Origin: Lepas anatifera
Taxonomy: Eukaryota > Arthropoda > Thecostraca > Lepadidae
Direction of reading: 5' to 3'
Assembly: GCA_034440635.1 (NCBI GenBank)
Contig: JAOTON010000978.1
Location: 292,001 to 356,000, forward strand
Length of the DNA: 64,000 bases
In this document: positions 24,501-36,198 of the stretch, one piece after another
Layout: each line of letters opens with the position of its first letter
Position numbering within the stretch: position 1 is the first letter of the stretch
Notes under the pieces: model-generated
What the model was told of the DNA's origin: nothing
The model's input: the letters and a program-made list of their open reading frames with translations, nothing else
The model's database searches: none
Made by a program: the position numbers and the translations under genes

Positions 24501-27399
24501 ACCTTGATATGGACATCAGCTGGATTTCCGTTGGCCAATTCTGGTAGAATCCGTGGGCGAGGCTGTCGTCGAAGGCTGGCTGCCTGTGGTGTGTTGACAA
24601 CGGTGGTCTCTTGGCTGCCCCTGCGATTGTTTCTTTCCCTAGCTGTGGCAGGTACGTTCGTGTTCGAAGTCCCCTGCGGCGATGTGGCAAACTCGCTTGC
24701 TGATGCATGGAGGTCGCTTTGAACAACCAGGTTCTTGGCTGGGTTCTCAGGTGTCAGACTATCTTCTTCTGGCAATGGGGACACCGCAGTACCTGATATC
24801 AAAATTGGTGAACCAGTAAACTGTCTTATAACTTCGTTTTCAAAAGTCTGTGACTCAGGTGGTTGCCGCACACTAGTCTGCTTGATGTTTGTTTGTATTG
24901 GTGGTGATACAGTGCGACTAGTCAAGGGGCTTTTATCAACTTTAATGACTGGGCGATGTGGCGGAACAGGATGAGACGTCTCTGGACTAATCGGATGAAC
25001 TGGAGAGCTAGCAATGATGGTCGCTGTGCTTCCGTGCCGTATGTCCTGCTGATTCGTCGTCCTTGGGGGTGTGCTCCGAACAGAGAATGAAGATATAGCG
25101 GGCGTCTGCCTTTCAATCGCTTGTGGAGCAATTGTTCGTATTACTTGATCCCCCAGAGACGCGCTGGCTTTGAAATACTGAGAGTCTTGTTTCACGTTGG
25201 GAGTCTCCCTTGGCACATCCACTGGACGAAAGCCGAATTGCAGATCACTGTTTGGAGTATTGGGATGAACATTATGCTCTGCGAAATCGTGGTCTGTTAC
25301 GATATCGTGGCCAGCTATTGCAGCTGGCTTTTGGTCGTCGTAGGCGATGAAGAATTCGTCTACAGGTTGATTTGTTCCAGGCCTCAAGCTGCTTTGCTGA
25401 TTAAAAAAGGGCGTTTGTTCTCGCTGCTGTGGTCGAACGAGTGAAGGATGTTGATTTTCGTCCTTGTACTCTTCTCTGAGAAACTCTTCGTCATTATGGC
25501 TCTCGTAAGCCTCTTCTGTTCGTAACACTGGAAGCTGCACTACTTGGCCAGGTTCACGCTCATTTTCAACGTTATAACTTCCATGGTCCCATGGCGGCGC
25601 GAAATTTGGGGTGTGGAAATGTGGATGGCTCTGAGGACGATGAGGAGGGGGAATCCGTGGAACTGAATCCTGGCGACGCCACTGTGGCAGAAGCCTCGGA
25701 GGGGGAGGACGACGATAACGGGTTCGGTGCCGCCAGCGAGCAGGTGGAGCTGCTTCCCGCTTCACCCGGGTCTGAGTTGTTGTGGCACCTGGATGACTTG
25801 TTTCTGAAACGCCAGCGGTCCTAAGAAGTGTGGCTAACGATGTTTCCTTTGAATTGTCGTTGGCCCTTGAAGTCTGTCCATCCTCAGTGCCTGATTGCTC
25901 GAGATCTCCGATGTGATCTAGCTCGATAAACTCGCTGGGATCACCGCTTATGACCGCGAAATGTTCTCCGGTTTCAACGATGGTGATTTCCTCGCCCTCT
26001 CTAGCTGGATCCTCAACTTCACGCTCAACAGGAGTGTTGGTCTCACGTGTCGGCCTGGGGTCGTCAGCTTTCAAACGGTTGTCGCGACGAACGAAGGCTG
26101 TTCTGCCTACTGTTGAAGCCTCTGGGTGAAATGGAGTTGGTAGAAATGGAACTCGGTTGGAATACTGGAAACCCGGTCGATTGATATCGTAGCGGTACCC
26201 ACTCCCTCGGAAAGCATTCACAAAATCATCGGGAACGACAAAGTCTCCGGTTGGATTTAACACAGGCTTGGCAATGTCTGGAATAGATTCATAAATTGCC
26301 TGTGCTGCATGACCGGGAGTCTGGTAGTATGGTTCCCCCCTGTCATCAAACAGCACATACGCATCTGGGGGTTACGTGGAACTGGAAGAAGATGGTCGTT
26401 TCGCCGTAGATATGTGGATCCGGAACGTTTAATGAGCTCTTGGCTTCTTTTGGCGAGCTGTCCTCTCCCAGATGCGTCATATGCAGGCGTGTTCTCTTCA
26501 CCTTCCAACGTGGTGAAAAGTGGTCGGGATGAGTAGACAAAACTGCTGACGATTGGAAGCCGAGACCACCAGGGAAAGTTGTTTGAGGTTGATCTAGCTA
26601 CTCTCCTTGTTGCAGGCGTGGCGGGCAGCCGTTCGCTTCGGATCGCTTGCGGTGCTGCACGCGATGAGCGAACCACCTGTTGTCGAGACAAATCCGGCTC
26701 AAAGGACTCCAGGTTGATGAGGACATCCCCTGGTGCCAATGTTCCATCCTCGCCATTGATATCAACTCTCACCAGATCAACTTCGCGACGAGACCGCCGA
26801 CGGTTGGGCTCGGGCTGGAGTGGCCTTCGTACCCGCTGAAAGATGAGCTCACCACGAGAGAGGGGGCGCTGCTGACGACGCTGGGTGGTGGGGGGATGGC
26901 GCCGGGGAGCGCCTCTGGGTGCAGCTGGCCGACGCACATTGAACGGCCTCGGGGGCCTGCGTGCGGGCGTTCGCCGGCGAGGCAGGCCTTTCACTGGCGG
27001 AGGCGGTCGCCTGGGTCTCTGCGGAGGCAACTTCGCCTGCTGTTGCACGACAGGGGCTGGCACGTATTGAAACGGTGAGCCGTCCTCATTGATTTGGTGT
27101 ATAAACGGCGGATATATTTCGCGTTCTTCCACCGTCACGAATCCTTCTCCTCCGACTGCGGGGTCAGCCTGTGGTGCCGGAGCCTTCTGCGTTGTGGGAA
27201 GGACAGCTCGGTGGCTGGAGTGAGGCTGCAGTGACTGGGAGGTGCTGAACACTGAGGCCGCCAGCTGCAGGTCTGCGTCGTCTCGTCCCGCGCGTCCGTC
27301 CAGCGAGAGTGCCAGGTTCGGCGCCGGAATCTCCTTCAGCACGCCGGACCTAGGGTCAGCAGGTCCAGCAGCAGCAGCCAGCGTCAGGGCGCCCCATAT
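21548..27399 (-). CDS. Giant low-complexity, Ser/Thr/Pro-rich secreted (mucin- or matrix-like) protein; frame broken once
   Basis: The gene reads on the minus strand in two frames that meet at a five-G run (26367-26371 on +): about 344 residues from 27399, then about 1,600 residues ending at 21548. One added base makes a single frame of about 1,950 residues. A probable acceptor (CTCGCCGGCAG) ends at 27400; the exon opens with the hydrophobic stretch IWGALTLAAAAG followed by small residues, like the core of a signal peptide whose Met is in an upstream exon. The first part is Pro/Arg-rich with dibasic sites (RRSRREVDL, LAKRS, LIKRS) suited to furin-type cleavage. Just after the frame break comes the least repetitive block (AYVLFDDRGEPYYQTPGHAA through about 90 residues). 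The middle is rich in TTT, Pro and Ser, as in O-glycosylated linkers, with an N-glycosylation site (NDTG, near residue 1155 of the second frame). An acidic patch (EEDDDDLDD) is near 1445, and a short tail with two Cys (CLDGKC) precedes the stop. No enzyme domain was seen and the family was not recognised. A further 3' exon is possible (weak donor CAA|GTACGA just before the stop). Confidence 0.8.
26367..26371 (-). other. Frame break in the mucin-like gene at a C5 (minus-strand) homopolymer
   Basis: On the minus strand the upstream frame reads ...VPRNP and leaves the downstream frame, which resumes at DAYVLFDDRG. A sixth C gives VPRNPPDAYVLFDD without a stop. Both sides have the same amino-acid style and both frames run long, so this is one gene. 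An assembly or read error in the homopolymer is the simplest reading. Confidence 0.8.
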
Positions 27400-27420
27400 C
27401 TGCCGGCGAGGAGCGCGGGT
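27390..27420 (-). other. Probable 3' splice site (acceptor) of the mucin-like gene exon
   Basis: The minus strand reads CCCGCGCTCCTCGCCGGCAG and then the coding ATATGGGGCG. Upstream the frame remains open to a Met at 27528, but that segment has no signal-peptide character and lies in AT-rich sequence. Translation is therefore more likely to enter by splicing here than to begin at 27528. Confidence 0.5.
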
Positions 27421-27827
27421 CAGCTGCGTGGCACTGCAGGCAGCATGGGTAGAAGATGTGACGCTGGAGTGTCTCAGAATGCTGACAGATACGTGTTTTA
27501 TTTGGTTAGCCACATAATAGAATGTCAATCCTAATTATCAGTTATAATTAATGCTACTTTGCATTTCCTCTTTACCTTTACATTTCCTACACTGAGCGTT
27601 GCGGGAGTACTGGGTCCCTGGACAATGTTTTTTGCGGTGACTCCATTTACTAACACCACTTGAAAATCAAGCTGTTTCACGGCCCAATTGAAGCATGTGC
27701 GAAACCATTTTTGACAATAAGACTTCAACGTTGTCTTTCTTTTTGTGTTCTTGTGTTTTCTATTCAATCACTATTCATCCAATCCAAATCCAAGCACAAT
27801 CACTTATTATATTGTTTATAGAACTTT

Positions 27828-28189
27828 CAATGGCAGATCCAGGGAAATAAAGCATTTGCCCCAAACGGAAAAGTGCGGGGCAAAACTTTGTCCCCCCCCG
27901 CCAAAACTGTCGACCACCTTTTTGCCCCGATTAATTTTTAGTTTAAAAGCGAGGTTTTGGTGCTTTAACCTCAGCTTCAAAGAGAACCAATCTACTTCAG
28001 TGTAAACCTTGGGCCTTGGAGAGGAAAACAATATGTCACCCCGTGACCTTTTTGCCTATTGAATTTTAGGTTGACCCTCGAAAACCTACCGTCCAATCAA
28101 ATCATGGCAAACTGTTTCACCGCGTGAAGTTTTTTTTCATTTTCGACTTTGGCTTGTCCCCCCCAACCTACTGGCCAGATCCGCCACTG
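27828..28189. mobile_element. hAT MITE, CAGTGGCGGATC family (362 bp), 8-bp target duplication
   Basis: Left end CAATGGCAGATCCAGG and right end CTGGCCAGATCCGCCACTG are inverted repeats. The flanking octamers AGAACTTT and ATAACTTT agree at 7 of 8 positions. The interior (runs of C/G, AACCAATCTACTTCAGTGTA) matches the reverse complement of the element at 31776-32183, so the two are copies in opposite orientation. Confidence 0.85.
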
Positions 28190-28495
28190 ATAACTTTTAA
28201 CATGAAAGAAAGTATATTTCCTTAGCTCAAGGATTTTCGTCAACCGTCTCGCATGAAAGGTGCCTTTCCGTCACTAATAATGATGCATTCCAAAGTAAAC
28301 TCACTCGCATACGTGGCTCAAATGCCAGATTTATGCCACGACTCTGTCTGATGGTATCAGATATCGTTTGTTCACTGTAGCATATTTGTTTTTAGAAAAA
28401 CAGAAGCTCGCTTAATTTCGACATGTTATTAGCAAAAGGACATGAACGTTGTTGTATGTACGAATTAAACTATCGTATTTTTGGTTGGCTGGGAT
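28190..28495. other. Non-coding spacer between two MITEs
   Basis: AT-rich, no supported frame. Confidence 0.5.
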
Positions 28496-28757
28496 CAGGG
28501 ATGTAGCCAGGATTTCGCTCAGGGAGGGGTGACACCCTGAAAGGGCCCCTGCGACAGCGCCAAAAGGGCCCTCGTGGATAAAAAGGGCCCTGCTTGTTAC
28601 AGAATAGAGTGCTGAAGAAGGCTTAAGGGCATACCCTGTCAGGTATGAAATCTCAAATTTGTCCACGGAGCATAGTGCGGGCGGGCTGCGTTTCGCGCGG
28701 TCCGTGTCCTCAGGGAGGGGGCGGCTGTCCCTGCCTCCCCCCTTGGCTACGCCCCTG
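28496..28757. mobile_element. hAT MITE, CAGGGGCGTAGCC family (262 bp), perfect 8-bp target duplication
   Basis: Begins CAGGGATGTAGCCAGG and ends with the inverted CTTGGCTACGCCCCTG. It is flanked by identical octamers GCTGGGAT (28488-28495 and 28758-28765). The interior is non-coding and contains several AGGGCCC words. Confidence 0.9.
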
Positions 28758-28765
28758 GCTGGGAT

Positions 28766-29325
28766 CCTCACAAGAGTGGTACTACCATGGAATAAAGACT
28801 CCATGGTACTACTCAACTCCGCCCGTGTGCTTCGGTGGAATTCGTCAGTAGCTTAGCACTAGCACAATGAAGTAACAGTGGTGGATCAGTTGCCATTCTC
28901 AAAACGGACAAAATGTTTTTCCCGACTTTACTTGTATTCTAATACCTCTCAGTTCTAGGTCTATGAAAATTTTGCAACAATACTTTTAAAAAGGATTTTT
29001 TCACTTAAAACTAGGTGTTATGCAGTTGCCGAAATTCCCGTTTACTTTGAATCATTTTTGCTACTGCCTTAATTCTGTCAAAATTTTGGTACATGCATGT
29101 CCTGAGTTTCGAGGTTAGTTTTGATCTACGCGGTCCATTGTCATCTGTTTAGGAGTTATACGATATATTTCTGTTCCTGTTCCAATGCTTACATTTCAAA
29201 TTTGGCATTTTTCCACTATGGTCGTTCCATGCATAGTTGGAAAAACAAATCATCCGGTAAACTGTCTTGTTTTTTTACTCTGTTGTGTGATTTCGTCTCC
29301 GTGTTCTGCATTTGTTTGGTATCAG
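28766..29325. other. Non-coding stretch upstream of a candidate exon
   Basis: T-rich, with no supported frame. The last 60 bases form a pyrimidine-rich tract leading to a candidate acceptor. Confidence 0.4.
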
Positions 29326-29465
29326 GTTCTTAGATTGCCTTCCTCGGGGCCTCAGCGTTTACCCGAAACGGCCCTACATCAGCTTTACACTTCGTCGCCT
29401 CTGGAGGCGCACGTGTTCGGAACAGGAGCCCTGTCGCCTCCAGCCGCTGTCGAGAAGCCTATTTT
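29326..29465 (+). CDS. Candidate exon (reads VLRLPSSGPQRLPETALHQL...)
   Basis: A pyrimidine-rich tract ends TTTGGTATCAG at 29325. The following frame stays open for 46 codons of unbiased composition (LYTSSPLEAHVFGTGALSPP, then AAVEKPIL) and then meets a TGA that overlaps a donor-like TTTT|GTGAGA. It may thus be an internal exon ending at 29465 or a terminal exon ending at the TGA (29469). Its entry phase matches the exit phase of the candidate exon at 13195-13349, so the two could belong to one plus-strand gene with very long introns; this is inference. The family was not recognised. Confidence 0.35.
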
Positions 29466-29469
29466 GTGA

Positions 29470-31775
29470 GAGTGTGGTTGCCATCACTTCCTGCCCGTCC
29501 CCACCTCCCTCGCCGCACTTTCGACTCCACTCAATGCAGTGGCAGATTCAGGGGGAATGATAGATTCAGTAGCAGATATAGGGATTTGACCCTTGTCACC
29601 TGTTTTGCCGATTTTCTTTAATATTTTGTTGCGATTCTGGCCCTGCCTCCCCCCCGAACAGCGTGTCTGGGTCGGGCGCTGGCTCCGAGAGCAGCCTCCG
29701 CAGACTGAGCGAGCTCGGCTTCTTTACCTGCTCTGTCTCTTGCATGAACTCAGGGGGTGTCGCCACGGACTTCAAGTGGGGGGGACGGATTCCAGACTGT
29801 GGATGACTGGGGGGAGGAGGGGAGACGAATCATTTGTACATTGCATGTATTTGAAAACACTAAGGATGATTCACTTCACCAACACATTTACGTTAGTCCA
29901 TACAGGTAATAGGGGAAGATGCAGAAAACTTAGGTGGAGTCCCAAAACTTGGGGAGGGGCATCTCCCCGATGCGCGAGCTGGAAGGCGTCCCCCTGATTC
30001 GCGAGTTGGAGGGACGTATCTAGTCCCCCGCCTTCGACGCCCGTGCCTAAGTCTTATGATTGTTTACCCATGATTGTTCGTTTAAAGACTACCTACTCTT
30101 CACTTTTTTCTTTTGTTTTTTCTCGTGGCTTTTGTGTTCAATTGTGCAAGTGTAATTCATTCGGATTCATCACTTTGGGAAGTTAGAGCTTGGGAGCCTC
30201 GCACCAATGTTCACTGAGAGTGCGCGCTTCTTTGTGGCCAGCCGTGCACACACTTCTGCGTAGAGGTCGGCAATGGGGTCGGATAGCTCTGCTGCGGCGG
30301 ATCTCTGGAGTGACGCAGCAGGTGAATTGAAAGGTCACTGGCCTCGCGTGTGAAAGGACCGTCCTCTAAGCGATAATGAAACGGTATCTTTAGGACTATG
30401 TTGCATACACTTTGAACCTTGTTTTCTTATTTTATTTGTCAATGCATGTCAATACATACATATGGCTGCAACGTTGCGCTTACGTGGATATTCACCCTCT
30501 CAATGTTTTAACAATCGTGCTCATTTGTGATTTTAGTAAAACATATAGCACTTTCACTTCTGAAAAATAGTAACTTGAGTCTAGAAATGGCGTGAGTTCC
30601 AGTGGTTTTCTCAAGGGTGAGTAAAAAAGGTAGAGGTTACAAATCTCTAAAATACTATTCAAGTAGTCCTCTGACCTTTGTATTAGCCGTTAACCCGGCA
30701 TCGCCAGGCCTTTTTTCGTACGCACCACCGCCTGGGATTGGGTCCGATCCAACCCACCCCCCCATCCTACGATTTTAGGAACTGAAACAAATTAAAACTA
30801 CGCTGAAAGTGCCTTGCCGTCTTCTACTTTGGGCCGTCTTCTTACCGTTTTCTACCTGTTTGTCCTCGACCTCACGTCATGGTTTTTCAATATCATTTTG
30901 CTTATCATTTAAATCTTTGGTCATGCCCATCACTATGATACCAAGTTTAAGACTGTATCTTGTTTCGTTCAAAAGTTATAGATACAATTTTGAAGATCGT
31001 GAGTTTCAGTAACCTCTGATGACCTTAGTATTAACCTGCCTCAGAATAGATGACAGCGTGCAGACTTATCGTGTCTAGAGCTTTCCAATGATGCTTAGAA
31101 ACGAACAATGATGTTGTTGATTAGTGATGTTTAGAAAGAGGCTAGCGGTTGCATCATGTAACCGTGGATATCGATAGGGCGTGAAGAGTACCTTTTTCTG
31201 AACCTTCCGCCACTCTAGTGCCTGCCTGCCTTCCCACGGTTCTGAAGCATCACTATACGCGCTCATGAGCTCAGATACTTCAATCTGACCGGGTGAAGCT
31301 GTGTCCATCCACGGCGCCGTGCTCGTATCGTAGGCCATTAGCGCAGGTCGTGATCTCCTATGTTCCGGGCTGTAGGCTACAGCACGCACGTGCCACGACC
31401 ACGCACGAGTGAGCGCCAGTCTCGATTAGCCGTGACTTTTTGCCTCCAAGCTGGCGGATGGTGGCTTTCATTACTGGAGGTATTGCGCGGCTTGCAGGTA
31501 CCTCTTACCACTTGGTGAAACAGTATGGGATGGAGGTGCTTATATACACTGTCCTGTCCCCGCCAAACGTCTTCTCTGACTGGAAAAAAATATTTCCCAA
31601 ATACGCGTTAAAAACGTCCCTTTTTGGCAGTCTTGAGAAGAGGGGAGGTGGTACAACGTGCCACTTATGGCCGTGGCATGTAATCCCCTGATGAGGAGCT
31701 GTGGGCGCTCAAGAAACTGTCGTTAGGACGAGCTTAATCAGATTTGTTAGAGATCATATGAAATGTGCTTCTGAC
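29470..31775. other. Non-coding stretch, with a lone TIR-like end at 29537
   Basis: CAGTGGCAGATTCAGGGGG at 29537 looks like the left end of the CAGTGGCGGATC hAT family, but no matching right end was found. No gene is supported in the rest. Confidence 0.4.
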
Positions 31776-32183
31776 CAGTGGTTGATCTAGCCGGTAGGTT
31801 TGAGGGGGCAAGCAAAAATATAAAAGCAAAAGAAAACAAAATCACGCAGTGAAATATTTTTCACATTTTAACCACACAGTTAAGTTTTGGGGGTCAACCG
31901 AAGTCTATAAGAAAAAAATGTCATGGGATGCCAGATAAGACATATTTTTGCTTATTTGTGCTTATTTTTGCTATCCAAGGCCCAATGTTTACAGTGAAAT
32001 TAACTGGTTCTGTTTGAAGGTGAGAGTTGAAGGGCCAAAACCTTGCCTATAAACTTAAAAGGAGTTAGCGCAAAGAGTAGGTCGACACCTTAAGTAGTAA
32101 GGGCGGGGGCAAACAGATTTTCCCCGAGCTTTTCCGTTTGGGGGAGCAAATTCAATTTCTTGCCCCCCCTGGATCCGCCACTG
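31776..32183. mobile_element. hAT MITE, CAGTGGCGGATC family (408 bp), 8-bp target duplication
   Basis: Begins CAGTGGTTGATCTAG and ends CTGGATCCGCCACTG. Flanking octamers CTTCTGAC and CTTCTGGC agree at 7 of 8 positions. Its interior is the reverse complement of much of the element at 27828-28189 (for example CCAAGGCCCAATGTTTACAG here). Confidence 0.87.
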
Positions 32184-34020
32184 CTTCTGGCAGTACGTTC
32201 ACATCTCTAAAAAGTCTAACAAGCTCAATGAATGCCCTGTATTGTGAGGTTATTAGTTTGCTGTTCCCAGAGACACCGCGTCAGAAAAGGTAATAAAAGA
32301 CCGGGGATGATCTAGCTTATTTGTGAGCCTTCATTATAGCTAGAATCCGCATTCCAGCGATACCAAGTCATTTGAGTTCTCTTTGTTCGTTACTCACCGA
32401 TTCTTTGTGCTGATGGCCCCTATCTGTTTATAGGAAAAAGCAACAGTATACGCTGCGGACAGGATAAGGATAAGCTTGGACTGAGGCAAAAAATTCATAC
32501 CTGCTCCGCATTGAATATGCAGACCAGGAGCCAAAGGCGGCTTTGATCCGTCCCTCCCTATACAGCACCGATGGCCTCCCTATCGAAAGGTCGCCGTATG
32601 TACTTTGGAACAGTGGCACTCCCGTAGGCCGGAAATTATATCCGTACTTACATAATTAGGGTTTTATAGCCTGTTGCGAAAAAGTTGGACAGAAGCATAA
32701 TGTCGTTTATACGAGACGCGCTGCCTTCTGGAGACAGTACCGCCACGTTGCGAATCGTATCAGCGTGTTTTGACTCACGCCAGATTTATTTCATTCTTAT
32801 CAAACCACTGTTGGCCTAGCAGGGTGGCAGAAAGGCGTCCGTATAGTTTGAGGCCAGCAGCATTGTGCAGCGAGGCGAATAGCTTAGTATGCATTGCAGA
32901 GGTGGTCTTTGGCCGCTTTCAGCACATAATACGTTAGAATACTTACTTTTCAAGAGCATATAGATCCGAGAGCGCCGCACCGAGGAGCATGACTAATTGT
33001 ATTCGAGGTCGTGGTTCGCACTATGACCAATAACTTTTCTGATCATCAATTTATTACACGAGGAAGATTCTGGAGAAAGGCGGTGTCCGAACATATGATC
33101 GCTGTGAATTTTCTGCGTTGTACACCCGGTTCCATACTGATTGGTAGGTACTACTGGTCCGGCTATTTTTCGCAGATATCTCAGGAACTATTTCACTCTC
33201 AAGAATGATTTTACTTCTGAATGGTGTGTATTGACCGCGGCTATCCCTGGCATGCGTTCCTGCTATCTGCTTGTATATAGTTACAAAACTACAGACAAAA
33301 ATCGATTTCGACCCGATTTGAGCGGGGCAGCCTGAGACGAACTTGACAACACCTCTGCCTCCCCTCCTCGCCTTGGCCGCAGCCCAGGTGGGGTCGTAAG
33401 AGGGTCGTAACAGATGTTTACAAACATTGCCCGCCTGGGATTTATGAATGAATGGTAGCACACTGCACAATATTGTCCGGAGGGAAGGTGAAGGTCATTT
33501 GACTGTGACTAGCCCTGTTCAGCTGTCGATTTTGTCAGCACCAATCAGGGGCCCCGTTGCGCCTACTCCGGACTGTAGCCTCTCCCCGGGAACTGTTCTG
33601 GGTTTTACGGGCTGTGGCCTGCTGTTTGCGCTGATGAAAATGTAGTGAAATGGCGTCTAATATTTTTAATGGTGTAAGGTTTGTTTTTGTTGCGACGGAT
33701 TTGGGTTTTTTTTCTAGGAGGGTTGGGTCCTGTGACAAAACTGCTGACAGCTGAACAGGGCTATGGCTGACCGTGTCAGCACTCCATCAAGCTGCCAGAG
33801 GAGAGAAAACATCTGACTTTCCGAATTTAGTTTGGGAAAATCTCGGGAAATCAGAAGAAGTTATTTTCGTTCGGGGATAATTCCTTATCTTAGTGGGCAA
33901 ACACTGGCCTCTGTTGGGGAAAACAAATTATTTTTATGACCTCTGCAAGCTTTGTGCTGGGTGGTTTGGGGTGCGAATACCCGTAAAACTTCCCTCGCAT
34001 GAGCTAGGAGCACGCAATGC
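32184..34020. other. Non-coding stretch containing one copy of a dispersed 45-bp repeat
   Basis: No gene is supported. The segment at 33118-33162 recurs in reverse orientation at about 42523-42567 (see the repeat entries). Confidence 0.4.
33118..33162 (-). repeat. Dispersed repeat, copy 1
   Basis: The reverse complement (AGCCGGACCAGTAGTACCTA...GGGTGTAC) differs from the copy at about 42523-42567 by one base over about 45, with a weaker match for about ten more bases upstream. Probably the same part of an unidentified transposon family. Confidence 0.8.
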
Positions 34021-34024
34021 AGCA

Positions 34025-34110
34025 GTCCTCAGTGGCGCAGCGTGTAGGGGCGTGGGAAGAGATGACAGAGGGACTGGTGCGTGGGTTCGAGCCCAAGCGG
34101 GGATGGTTTT
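34025..34110 (+). other. Possible tRNA-derived SINE head
   Basis: AGTGGCGCAGCG (A-box-like, 34031) and GGGTTCGAGCCC (B-box-like, about 34083) are spaced as in a tRNA-type RNA polymerase III promoter. The arms do not fold into a good tRNA cloverleaf, so a tRNA gene is not called; a decayed SINE is the likeliest reading. Confidence 0.35.
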
Positions 34111-34149
34111 AATCTGTAAGGGATCCGTGCTCCTAAGGTAGTAACTTTT

Positions 34150-36198
34150 GACGACTCACGATTTCATCCAGGGGATGAAAAATGAGGAAGCTATAAAAGG
34201 TATAGGGCAAAAATTGTATTTTCAAGTCCAATTCTCATATGCAGATTCAGGAAACAAGTGCCCTCGGATCATGCATCAGTGCTACCACAGTGCACCCCGG
34301 CGTCCTCTGAATCTCCCTCGATGTCTTCCTCCTGCCCCCCGTGAAACATTGCTTATAACTCACTCCCCACCCCCCAGGATGCAAATATTGGTGTCCTTTT
34401 GATACATAACGTTTTAACGAGTCGGTGCCCCGGTCCAAATGATATCCATTGGAAACCTTGGACCCGCCTATGGCGCTTTGGTGGGATACAACGCAAAAAA
34501 ATACGTCATATTGGTGGATCCGAGAGGCCAGGTTACTATTAATTTCATCTTGGTGAAGGGGGAACGATGAAATTAGCCATTTCAGGGGCTCCAGAACAGT
34601 TTCAGGGGCGACAGCACATGGTGCTGAGGCGCCAAATGATCGATCAAGGAGGGGCTTCTCTGTCTACTTTCCCGTTTTTGTTGGTCCCTAGAACTGCATT
34701 TGACAATGGCGCCTCCAAACTTTGGGACACCAAATGCAAACTTTCTTTTCAAGTATTCTTCTTCGTTTTGTTTGCTATTTTGGCCCTGTGAGCCTTTCCC
34801 ATTTATCGTTTTGCATATCTTGAACTCCTGGAGATTCGTGCTGCGTAAAAATTAAATTGTTTGTGTAACATGCCTACTGTCGGATCTATAGGCATAGGGC
34901 GATCCACCTCATTACCTACGGGGGGGACAACGAATCTTCTCCCCCAACGATGTGAGTTTTATTTTTCTAATGTTACATTCTTCCATTTAAATTCGTTTCG
35001 ATAGACATACGTTAGTCTCGATGCAACGGATATGTTTACTCGCTTGCCGATCTCATATCATGTGTATCCGTTCTTTGTAACTGTTCGAAAGTTTTACAAC
35101 TTTTGGAGCAGGTGGTCCAGTGGGCTATTGGCTCCTACCTTTCTAGTAACAATTTATTGTTCTTAGGTGTCGTCTGGAAACAAGCGTAGAGTTCTGCAAG
35201 TGACATAACCAAGTTTTTTTTCATTTTAGCGTGTGTTGCTGGTCATAATGGGTAAGATTTACTGGACCTCTCACTATTTTGTCCGTGGTGGATCATGAAA
35301 AGTGTGATTGACTTTAACGAAATCTGTTTTGAACTTCTGCTATCTGTAAGACCTGCTAAAAATCTTAAAGAACAGATAGCACCCTTACGTAAAGTTATTT
35401 CCACTTGTTCTGCTATCTATGTGATCGTTTTAAAACATTATTTTTAAAGTCTGCCGATTATTCGAGGAAATCAGATGCACGCCACTGAATTACGCCATCA
35501 ACCCTGACAAACTGGAAACACACTGAAGATTGTCGACAATACAACGTCAGATGGATAAAGTTACCGCACTTCTAGATTACTGTATGATCGCTTAAAATGA
35601 AGCAATGCAAGTAATAGACACAAATTATGTCCGTTGCAAGCTTTAGGTGTTACCTGCCGTGGATCTCCCCGGAAACAATGTCAGGAGTGCAACATTTTCT
35701 ATCGCATATCAGTGCCTAGAATCTGAACCTGCTTTTACCTTGTTTCGGTTTGTTTATCTATTTGGCTCCTGACAGGTTATGTGCCCAATAACTGAGGACA
35801 GGATTTTGTTTAAGAGGGTTTTCCAATGACCCCATTAGGTCAATCGGAGCATGGTTGGAAAGTTGATGTCTTTTCTTGTCTTTTCTTTTTGTCTCAGGAT
35901 TTAGAAAACGTGTAAAACGTCTGGTCTGTCCTGTTAAATGGTCACAAGACATTAAATAAATGGTTGGGCTACGGTAAACGGGCTGCCTGCTGGTGCTTCA
36001 CCTTGTGTATATCCCGTATATTAAAGCTACCTTCACATATTTTCAACGCTTTATCGCGAACAGGCTTGTGTATTCATATCATGTATACAATTTGATGCAC
36101 TGGACTGTCGATAGATCTGCATTTCTGTAAAGTGACTGTTGCGAGCGAAGGTGCGGCTATTAATAAGATACAATAATGCCCTTTAAAGGGCCATCCGA
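34150..36198. other. Non-coding stretch, no supported gene
   Basis: AT-leaning, with only short frames that have no domain. Confidence 0.45.

Noticed and set aside
26366..26376. A mini-intron GTAACCCCCAG on the minus strand at the frame break
   Set aside because: It starts GT and ends AG, and removing 11 bases would restore the frame, but it is far too short for the spliceosome. A one-base homopolymer error is simpler.
27400..27528. Translation of the giant protein starting at the Met at 27528
   Set aside because: The segment lacks signal-peptide character, is AT-rich at its start, and a plausible splice acceptor separates it from the hydrophobic start of the coding exon.
34025..34110. A functional tRNA gene
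   Set aside because: Box-like words exist, but the acceptor and T-arm do not pair properly.
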